Source: Betaproteobacteria bacterium (lineage in GTDB: Bacteria > Pseudomonadota > Gammaproteobacteria > Burkholderiales > Burkholderiaceae_A). From it: a stretch of DNA of 20,083 nucleotides. The first letter of the stretch is position 1. Each line of letters begins with the position of its first letter. A model generated the notes under the pieces. It did not search any database. It saw only the letters and a list, made by a program, of their open reading frames with translations, and was not told where the DNA came from. The stretch lies in NCBI GenBank assembly GCA_028139685.1, contig JAOINQ010000017.1, positions 1-20,083 of the forward strand. The letters run 5' to 3'. The translations under genes were made by a program, and so were the position numbers. This document shows positions 14,080 through 20,083 of the stretch, one piece after another.

Positions 14080-16695
14080 ATGAGAATTGATAAACTGACT
14101 ACGTCCTTCCAGCAGGCTCTCGGCACAGCACAGAGTGTTGCAGTTGGGAAAGATAACGCGAATTTAGAACCCCTGCATGTGCTTCATGCACTGATAAGCG
14201 AGGATGAATTTGGCGCTAAATCTCTAATGCTCCGGTCGGGCGGTAACGTAAATAAGCTTCGCCAGTTGGTTGATGATGCTATTGAAAAATTACCAAAGCT
14301 CAATAATCCCAGCGGTGATTTGAGTGCAAGCTCGGATTTACAAAGAATTTTTAACCTAACTGATAAAGAGGCGCAAAAAAGGGGCGATGACTTTATCGCT
14401 AGCGACCTTTTTCTTTACACCTTATGTGAGGATAAGTGTGCTGCCGGAAAGCTAATGCATCAGACTGGTTTGTCAAAAAAAAATCTAGGGGCGGCACTAG
14501 ACTATGTTAGAGGGGGCAAATCTCAAAACTCTCCAGAGCAGAGACAACATAGTGACACAATCAGTAAATATATGATTGACGTAACAGAAAAAGCCGAATC
14601 TGGCGGTTTGGATCCGGTTATAGGTAGAGATGATGAAATACGACGATGCATACAAATTTTACAGAGAAGGACTAAAAATAATCCGGTACTCATAGGTGAG
14701 CCAGGAGTGGGCAAGACAGCCATTGTTGAGGGTTTGGCGCAAAGGATTCACAATCTTGAGGTTCCTGAGGGGCTAAAGGGCAAGAGAGTGTTGGCGCTTG
14801 ACCTTGCCGCTTTACTAGCAGGAGCTAAATTTCGAGGGGAATTTGAGGAGAGGTTAAAGTCAGTCTTGAAAAGTCTTTCTAAATTGTCTGAGGGTTCGGA
14901 AGCAGGTCACCCAATAGTTTTTATTGATGAGCTGCACACCATGGTTGGTGCCGGAAAAAGTGATGGTGCTATGGACGCGGGAAACATGTTGAAGCCAGCT
15001 CTTTCACGAGGAGAGCTACATTGTATAGGGGCAACGACGTTAGATGAGTATCGCAAGTATATTGAAAAAGATGCAGCATTAGAGAGACGTTTTCAGAAAG
15101 TCATAGTGGGTGAACCATCCGTGGAGGCTACGGTTGCGATTTTACGTGGGTTACAAGAAAAGTATGAGCTACACCATGGTGTCGATATAACAGATCCAGC
15201 GATTGTAGCGGCAGCTGAGTTGTCAAATCGTTACATCAGTGACCGGTTTTTGCCTGATAAAGCTATTGATCTGATTGATGAAGCTGCAAGCAAGGTAAAA
15301 ATTGAGATTGACTCAAAGCCAGAGGCGATCGATGTTATAGATCGAAAAATGATTCAGCTGAAAATCGAACGAGAGGCTGTAAAAAAAGAAAAAGACGCTG
15401 CTTCCGCGAAGAGACTCAAAATTATTGAGGAGGAAATTAGCAAACTAGCGAGAGATTTGTCGAATCTCGAAGAAATTTGGAGAAATGAAAAGGCTGATGT
15501 TCAGGGTTCCACAGACGTAAAGGAGAAGATCGAAAAAATTAAGCTAGAAATTGAAAAAGCTACTCGCCAGGGAGATTGGCAGCGAGTTTCAGAATTGCAG
15601 TATGGCGAGTTACCAATCTTAGAGAAGCATTTAAAAACGTTGGACGAGTCTAAGGGTAAAGACAACAATAAAAATGAGAAAAAACTTAAACTTTTACGAA
15701 CAGAGGTAGGTGTTGAGGAAATTGCAGAGGTGGTATCTCGAGCTACGGGAATTCCTATTGCAAAAATGATGGAGGGAGAGAAAGAGAAACTCCTTAGAAT
15801 GGAAAATCTGTTACATGAAAGGATTATTGGCCAGGATGAAGCGGTAAGTTTGGTTTGCGATACTATCCGCAGGTCTCGTGCGGGACTCGCCGACCCCGGA
15901 AAGCCTTGCGGCTCTTTTCTCTTTTTAGGTCCAACGGGCGTGGGTAAGACCGAGCTTTGTAAGGCGTTAGCTGGATTCTTATTTGATTCTGAGGCTCATC
16001 TGATTCGAATTGATATGAGTGAATATATGGAAAAACACTCTGTTTCCAAGCTTGTTGGAGCACCACCAGGATATGTCGGGTACGATCAGGGAGGTTCTCT
16101 CACTGAGGCTGTCCGAAGACAACCGTATTGCGTAATACTGTTCGACGAGATCGAGAAGGCACATCCAGACGTTTTCAATCTTTTGCTCCAGGTTCTAGAC
16201 GATGGGCGATTGACAGATAGTCAGGGTCGTACTGTCAATTTTAAAAATACGATTATTGTAATGACCTCAAACCTTGGGAGCTCTGAGATCCAAAGTTTTG
16301 GCGAAGAGATAAGCGCTGCGGAAAAACAGGTTTTAAAAACAGAGCTTTTAAAAACATTTAGGCCTGAGTTCGTAAATAGAATTGATGAAATAGTAATTTT
16401 CCACGGACTGTCTCGTGATCAGATCAAGGAGATAGCTAAAACGCACTTAAAAATTTTGGAAAAACGATTGGAATCTCGAGATATTTCTATAGACCTAAAC
16501 AGTAGCGTACTTGATTTCCTAGTTTCCAAAGGATTTGACCCTTCATTTGGTGCAAGACCTTTAAAAAGAGCGGTGCAAACCTTTATCGAAAATCCGTTAG
16601 CAAAAATGCTGTTGAAAGGGGAAATTAGTGCTGGGGATTCAATTCCTATAGATGCAGAAAATGGGGAAATAAGTTTCAAGAGGTTGATTCATTAG
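14080..16695 (+). CDS. clpB: ClpB disaggregase (Hsp100 AAA+ chaperone)
   Basis: 871 residues. ClpB threads aggregated protein through a hexameric pore together with DnaK. The order is an N-terminal Clp_N repeat domain (1-~145), AAA-1 with Walker A GEPGVGKT (206-213) and Walker B D283-E284, the coiled-coil middle domain (~410-545, charged [12 protein letters not shown] type), and AAA-2 with Walker A GPTGVGKT (617-624) and Walker B D689-E690. The pore loop GYVGYDQGG is present. The start [15 protein letters not shown] matches the family N-terminus, yet no Shine-Dalgarno precedes it. The last 20 bases overlap the opposing RDD gene. An A9 run lies at 14475-14483. Confidence 0.97.
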   Translation: MRIDKLTTSFQQALGTAQSVAVGKDNANLEPLHVLHALISEDEFGAKSLMLRSGGNVNKLRQLVDDAIEKLPKLNNPSGDLSASSDLQRIFNLTDKEAQKRGDDFIASDLFLYTLCEDKCAAGKLMHQTGLSKKNLGAALDYVRGGKSQNSPEQRQHSDTISKYMIDVTEKAESGGLDPVIGRDDEIRRCIQILQRRTKNNPVLIGEPGVGKTAIVEGLAQRIHNLEVPEGLKGKRVLALDLAALLAGAKFRGEFEERLKSVLKSLSKLSEGSEAGHPIVFIDELHTMVGAGKSDGAMDAGNMLKPALSRGELHCIGATTLDEYRKYIEKDAALERRFQKVIVGEPSVEATVAILRGLQEKYELHHGVDITDPAIVAAAELSNRYISDRFLPDKAIDLIDEAASKVKIEIDSKPEAIDVIDRKMIQLKIEREAVKKEKDAASAKRLKIIEEEISKLARDLSNLEEIWRNEKADVQGSTDVKEKIEKIKLEIEKATRQGDWQRVSELQYGELPILEKHLKTLDESKGKDNNKNEKKLKLLRTEVGVEEIAEVVSRATGIPIAKMMEGEKEKLLRMENLLHERIIGQDEAVSLVCDTIRRSRAGLADPGKPCGSFLFLGPTGVGKTELCKALAGFLFDSEAHLIRIDMSEYMEKHSVSKLVGAPPGYVGYDQGGSLTEAVRRQPYCVILFDEIEKAHPDVFNLLLQVLDDGRLTDSQGRTVNFKNTIIVMTSNLGSSEIQSFGEEISAAEKQVLKTELLKTFRPEFVNRIDEIVIFHGLSRDQIKEIAKTHLKILEKRLESRDISIDLNSSVLDFLVSKGFDPSFGARPLKRAVQTFIENPLAKMLLKGEISAGDSIPIDAENGEISFKRLIH

Positions 16696-17155
16696 TCCCT
16701 TGTACTAAAATTGTTTGCGAAATTATGTCTTGTGGGCACAAACCATCAGTTCGGAAAAAGGCGGTTATTAACCAAATGCCAGTTAGAATAGAAGGTACCG
16801 CTATTAAGAACCGAATTAAAGCAGTTCCAACCGTTATAGCGTCACCCGATTTTGAAACGATACGCAAATTAAGTGTTTTCATAGGTAGAGTGACACGATT
16901 GTTACTCCAACTCCATGTGAAATATCCTGCGGTCAAGAAAAGCACAATTGCCTGCACAAAAACAGGGTGCAATGATCCTTCCCCATTGTCGTTCAAAACA
17001 TAAGCACTAAATAAAGAGCAAACCAGTATCGAAAAAAATATTGGTCCCACGAGAAGTATGGTTTCGTATACCATCGCCATAAATCTAACCCAGACAGATG
17101 CGGTCTTAAAATTAGTCAAGTCAGTTGTTGGACCAGAATTTTTAGAGAGTTTCAC
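16676..17155 (-). CDS. RDD-family integral membrane protein
   Basis: 159 residues from a GTG start with no visible Shine-Dalgarno. Three hydrophobic stretches (about 29-51, 67-84, 110-130) and the pattern [10 protein letters not shown] then [17 protein letters not shown] fit RDD proteins: an Arg in the first helix, and the polar loop after helix two. The third signature around the final Asp is degenerate (LCPQDII). Some RDD proteins are proposed Na+/H+ antiporters or transport partners; no role is established here. The 3' end overlaps clpB by 20 bases, and the 5' end diverges from the ilvI promoter. I recall RDD genes near ilv genes in other betaproteobacteria. Confidence 0.8.
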   Translation of the reverse strand: MKLSKNSGPTTDLTNFKTASVWVRFMAMVYETILLVGPIFFSILVCSLFSAYVLNDNGEGSLHPVFVQAIVLFLTAGYFTWSWSNNRVTLPMKTLNLRIVSKSGDAITVGTALIRFLIAVPSILTGIWLITAFFRTDGLCPQDIISQTILVQGTNESTS

Positions 17156-17182
17156 AAAAATATGTTCATCAATTTATAAACG

Positions 17183-17191
17183 TGATATATT
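17183..17191 (+). promoter_or_regulatory. Extended -10 promoter of the ilvIHC operon
   Basis: TGaTATATT has the TGn extension and a 5/6 match to TATAAT. The -35 at 17-base distance (TGTTCA, 17163-17168) is poor, as expected for extended -10 promoters. Initiation would fall near 17198, leaving about 117 bases before the ilvI ATG. Confidence 0.5.
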
Positions 17192-17197
17192 AACCGA

Positions 17198-17314
17198 TTA
17201 ATTTAAAGAAGCATACCGGAGCTTTCTCAAAAGGGGGGTGGAAGGTAAGTCTTTCGGCTCAAAGGTCATTCAACGAACTTGGGTGGACACTGGAGATTAG
17301 ATAGGGCTAAATTT
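17198..17314 (+). promoter_or_regulatory. Candidate structured leader of ilvI
   Basis: The leader is G-rich in the middle (AAAAGGGGGGTGGAAGG at 17229-17245), unlike the AT-rich surroundings. Pairings visible by eye are GAAGC/GCTTT (17209-17225), and GTCTTT/AAAGGT (17249-17266, with two wobbles) inside AAGT/ACTT (17247-17280). No T-run terminator is seen. A 20-codon ORF from GTG 17238 ends at TAG 17300, but it is not rich in Ile, Leu or Val codons, so classical attenuation is unlikely. A betaproteobacterial RNA motif upstream of ilv genes (ilvH motif) has been described from comparative genomics; whether this is that motif I cannot tell. Confidence 0.35.
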
Positions 17315-19033
17315 ATGGAATATACAGGTGCAGAAATTGTCGTAAAGTGTTTACAAGAGGAACATGTAGAACACGTGTTTGGGTATCCGGGAGGTGCCGT
17401 TCTTTTTATTTACGACGAGATTTTCAAACAAAAAGATTTTCAACACATTCTAGTAAGGCACGAACAAGCCGCTGTACACGCGGCAGACGCTTACTCTCGG
17501 TCGAGTGAGAAAGTTGGAGTTTGTCTGGTTACGAGTGGCCCTGGTGTTACGAATGCAGTTACTGGTATCGCGACCGCTTACATGGATTCTGTTCCGATGG
17601 TCATTATTACCGGACAAGTCCCTACGCACGCGATTGGACTTGACGCTTTTCAGGAGTGCGATACCGTCGGTATCACTAGACCATGTGTAAAACACAATTT
17701 TCTCGTTAAAAATGTTGGTGATCTTGCCTTAACCATGAAAAAAGCTTTTCATATTGCTAAAACCGGTAGGCCAGGCCCAGTTTTAGTAGATATTCCAAAA
17801 GATATCACAAAGCAAAAATGTAAATTTGAGTACCCTAAAGAAATTACAATGCGGTCATATAGTCCTACGCTTAAAGGGCATTCAGGACAAATAAAGAAGG
17901 CTGCTAGAGCTATCTTAGAGGCAAAACGTTTAATGATATACACTGGGGGCGGAGTTATTCTTGGCAACTCGAGTCCTGTTGTCACGAAATTAATCAAGAG
18001 CTTGAAAGCTCCGTGCACAAATACGCTTATGGGGTTAGGCTCTTTTCCAGCTACAGATAAACAGTTTTTAGGTATGCCAGGAATGCATGGAACTTATGAA
18101 TGTAATATGGCGATGCAAAACTGTGACGTTTTGTTAGCTATCGGAGCGAGGTTTGACGATAGGGTTATAGGTAATCCTGCACATTTCGGTCAGAACCCAC
18201 GGAAGATTATACACATTGACATTGACCCATCTTCCATTTCAAAAAGAGTAAAAGTTGACATGCCGATTGTAGGAAACATTGAAGATGTTACTCACAATTT
18301 GATTGACGAATTGACTGACTTTAGGAAAAAAGGATTGGAGACAGATCACGATGCCTTAAAAAAATGGTGGGACGAGATTGAACTATGGAGAAAAAAAGAT
18401 TGTCTTCATTACAAAAAATCCGATGTTGTTATAAAACCGCAGTTTGTAATAGAAAAACTCTTTGAGGTGACTAACGGCGAGGCTTTTATAACTTCGGATG
18501 TCGGTCAACATCAGATGTGGGCAGCCCAGTACTACAAATTCGATTTTCCGAGGAAATGGATTAACTCCGGTGGATTAGGAACAATGGGAGTCGGTTTACC
18601 TTATGCGATGGGTGTAAAGTTTGCTAACCCCGACGCACAGGTAGCATGTGTTACCGGGGAGGCTTCTATTCAAATGTGTATTCAGGAGCTTTCAACTTGT
18701 CACCAATATCGGTTACCTCTTAAAATCATAAATTTGAACAATCGTTATTTGGGAATGGTGCGCCAGTGGCAGGAGATTGAATACGGTAGTAGATATTCAG
18801 AGTCTTACATGGAATCCCTACCGGATTTTGTCAAACTTGCTGAAAGTTACGGGCATGTGGGTTTCAAAGTTGATAAACCTTCTGAAGTTGAGCTGGTTTT
18901 ACGGGAGGCATTTGATCTAAAAGACAAACTTGTTTTCATTGATTTCATTACAGATCAGGAAGAAAATGTTTGGCCAATGGTTCAAGCCGGAAAGGGTTTG
19001 TCGGAGATGATTCTAGGGTCTGAGGATCTCTGA
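17315..19033 (+). CDS. ilvI: Acetolactate synthase, large (catalytic) subunit
   Basis: 572 residues from ATG 17315 (AGGG six bases upstream); a TTG at 17279 adds twelve non-family residues without a ribosome site. It condenses pyruvate with pyruvate or 2-oxobutyrate using ThDP, FAD and Mg2+, the first common step of Val/Leu/Ile synthesis. FGYPGGAVLFIYDE (22-35) and RHEQAAVHAADAY with catalytic E50 mark the N-terminal domain. GGLGTMGVGLPYAMG and the ThDP motif from GEA (448-450) to NN (475-476) mark the C-terminal domain; GEA replaces the usual GDG, a variant I recall in betaproteobacterial enzymes. ilvH starts 10 bases after its stop. Often called ilvB in this group. Confidence 0.96.
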   Translation: MEYTGAEIVVKCLQEEHVEHVFGYPGGAVLFIYDEIFKQKDFQHILVRHEQAAVHAADAYSRSSEKVGVCLVTSGPGVTNAVTGIATAYMDSVPMVIITGQVPTHAIGLDAFQECDTVGITRPCVKHNFLVKNVGDLALTMKKAFHIAKTGRPGPVLVDIPKDITKQKCKFEYPKEITMRSYSPTLKGHSGQIKKAARAILEAKRLMIYTGGGVILGNSSPVVTKLIKSLKAPCTNTLMGLGSFPATDKQFLGMPGMHGTYECNMAMQNCDVLLAIGARFDDRVIGNPAHFGQNPRKIIHIDIDPSSISKRVKVDMPIVGNIEDVTHNLIDELTDFRKKGLETDHDALKKWWDEIELWRKKDCLHYKKSDVVIKPQFVIEKLFEVTNGEAFITSDVGQHQMWAAQYYKFDFPRKWINSGGLGTMGVGLPYAMGVKFANPDAQVACVTGEASIQMCIQELSTCHQYRLPLKIINLNNRYLGMVRQWQEIEYGSRYSESYMESLPDFVKLAESYGHVGFKVDKPSEVELVLREAFDLKDKLVFIDFITDQEENVWPMVQAGKGLSEMILGSEDL

Positions 19034-19043
19034 TGCAGTCTGC

Positions 19044-19535
19044 ATGAAAAATTTAATTTCCATTCTCCTTGAAAATGAGCCTGGGGCACTTTCTAGAGTT
19101 GTTGCGTTATTTTCAGCAAGGGGCTACAACATTGAGTCGCTAAGCGTCTCTACTACGCAAGACCCATCCTTATCTAGGATGACTATTAAGACTACAGGCT
19201 CTGATGAAGTGGTTGAACAGATTACGAAGCATCTTAATAGGTTGATAGATGTCGTCAAGGTTGTAAATTTGACTGATAATGAGTTCATAGAAAGAGAGTT
19301 AATATTGATTAAAGTTAGGGCAACAGGCAAAAACAGGGAAGAAATGAAGAGAATGGCTGAAATTTTTAGAGGTAGTATAGTAGACGTTACTGATAAGACT
19401 TACACAATTGAATTAACGGGCAATGAAAATAAGTTCTTGGCATTCCTCACTGCAATAGACGAGGATTCAATAATCGAAGTGGCTCGCACCGGCTCTTCTG
19501 GCCTTGCCAGGGGAGAGAAAAGCTTAAGTCTTTAA
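19044..19535 (+). CDS. ilvH: Acetolactate synthase, small (regulatory) subunit
   Basis: 163 residues, the same length as E. coli IlvH. The N-terminal ACT domain (about 3-75) shows [20 protein letters not shown] and LSRMTI; the C-terminal ACT-like half holds [10 protein letters not shown]. The subunit activates the catalytic chain and gives valine feedback inhibition. The ilvI-ilvH-ilvC spacing (10 and 20 bases) indicates one operon. The start lacks a strong Shine-Dalgarno, consistent with coupling to ilvI. Confidence 0.97.
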   Translation: MKNLISILLENEPGALSRVVALFSARGYNIESLSVSTTQDPSLSRMTIKTTGSDEVVEQITKHLNRLIDVVKVVNLTDNEFIERELILIKVRATGKNREEMKRMAEIFRGSIVDVTDKTYTIELTGNENKFLAFLTAIDEDSIIEVARTGSSGLARGEKSLSL

Positions 19536-19555
19536 ATTTATTCAAGGAGAAATAT

Positions 19556-20083
19556 ATGAATGTTCTTTATGACCGCGATGCAAAAGAAGGTCTTATCAAA
19601 GAGAAAAAGGTTGCGATCATAGGGTATGGATCACAAGGCCATGCGCATGCTTTAAATCTTTCTGAATCCGGAGTTAATGTTTGCGTTGGGCTAAGAAAAA
19701 ATGGTGCCTCTTGGGCAAAGGCTGAGAAGGCAGGGATGGCGGTGAAAGAAGTACAGGAGGCCGTGAGGGATGCAGATATTGTTATGCTTTTAATGCCTGA
19801 TGAAACCATTTCTGCTGTGTATGCAAAACATATTGAGTCTGAAATGAAGAAGGGGTCATGCTTAGGTTTTGCTCATGGGTTTAATATTCACTACGGACAA
19901 GTTGTTCCTAGAAAAGATTTGGATGTTATGATGGTGGCCCCAAAGGCGCCTGGCCATACCGTAAGGTCCACTTTTCGAGCAGGAGGTGGAGTTCCTTGTT
20001 TGACTGCAGTTAGCCAAGATGCTTCTGGGACCGCTAGAGATGTTGCACTCTCTTATGCGTGTGCGATCGGCGGAGGCAAGGCA
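19556..20083 (+). CDS. ilvC: Ketol-acid reductoisomerase, N-terminal part
   Basis: 176 codons to the window edge, about half of the usual ~338-residue class I enzyme. It isomerises and reduces acetolactate or acetohydroxybutyrate with NADPH and Mg2+. The Rossmann motif is [24 protein letters not shown] holds the NADPH phosphate-binding region, and [10 protein letters not shown] is the conserved loop. AAGGAGA (19544-19550) five bases before the ATG is the best ribosome site in the operon. The catalytic C-terminal knotted domain is off the edge. Confidence 0.97.
   Translation, partial: MNVLYDRDAKEGLIKEKKVAIIGYGSQGHAHALNLSESGVNVCVGLRKNGASWAKAEKAGMAVKEVQEAVRDADIVMLLMPDETISAVYAKHIESEMKKGSCLGFAHGFNIHYGQVVPRKDLDVMMVAPKAPGHTVRSTFRAGGGVPCLTAVSQDASGTARDVALSYACAIGGGKA

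Noticed and set aside
16725..17003. A 92-residue plus-strand ORF after clpB
   Set aside because: It is antisense to the RDD membrane protein, and the peptide shows no family features.
17238..17300. 20-codon ORF in the ilvI leader as an attenuator peptide
   Set aside because: It is poor in Ile, Leu and Val codons, and no terminator/antiterminator pair is visible. It is kept only as part of the leader finding.

Overview
The window reads as chromosomal housekeeping DNA from an AT-rich betaproteobacterium, most likely of Burkholderiales type. The support is gene order and protein likeness as I remember them: an Mth938-like/peroxiredoxin/PhoH cluster facing an alaC-hom-thrC-moeA-moaD-moaE-clpB run, an RDD-family membrane protein before ilvI-ilvH-ilvC, and an ABC exporter with a typical betaproteobacterial N-terminus. 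Genes are tightly packed, with several overlaps. I see no phage genes, insertion sequences, CRISPR arrays or rRNA. The lineage is an inference; no database was searched.

Layout. 1-873: N-terminal part of oligopeptidase A (minus strand), running off the left edge. 912-1126: tRNA-Ala(GGC) and tRNA-Glu(UUC), each with its own candidate promoter. 1127-2841: the least dense stretch, with a lysophospholipid acyltransferase-like gene, a doubtful 51-residue ORF and an unrecognised 124-residue protein behind a good promoter. 2842-5528: a SAM-dependent O-methyltransferase (minus) and a fused ABC exporter (plus), diverging from a 20-bp gap. 5525-8089: minus-strand cluster Mth938-like protein, Bcp-type peroxiredoxin, PIN-PhoH ATPase. 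8149-14043: plus-strand run linking an AlaC-type aminotransferase, homoserine dehydrogenase and threonine synthase with molybdenum-cofactor genes moeA, moaD and moaE. 14080-16695: clpB. 16676-17155: RDD membrane protein (minus), overlapping the clpB end. 17183 to the right edge: the ilvIHC branched-chain amino-acid operon with an extended -10 promoter and a leader of about 117 nt; ilvC is cut by the edge.

Together the genes cover aspartate-family and branched-chain amino-acid synthesis. Homoserine and threonine made by hom/thrC feed, through threonine deaminase (not in the window), the 2-oxobutyrate used by IlvIH. The rest covers molybdopterin assembly (MoaD/MoaE make the dithiolene, MoeA inserts Mo), protein disaggregation, peroxide defence and envelope functions.

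I did not find a convincing undescribed system. The best leads are the ilvI leader, the unrecognised gene at 2436-2810, long homopolymers inside essential genes (T10 in moaD; A9 in thrC, moaE and clpB), and a clpB start with no Shine-Dalgarno directly behind a heat-shock-like promoter.
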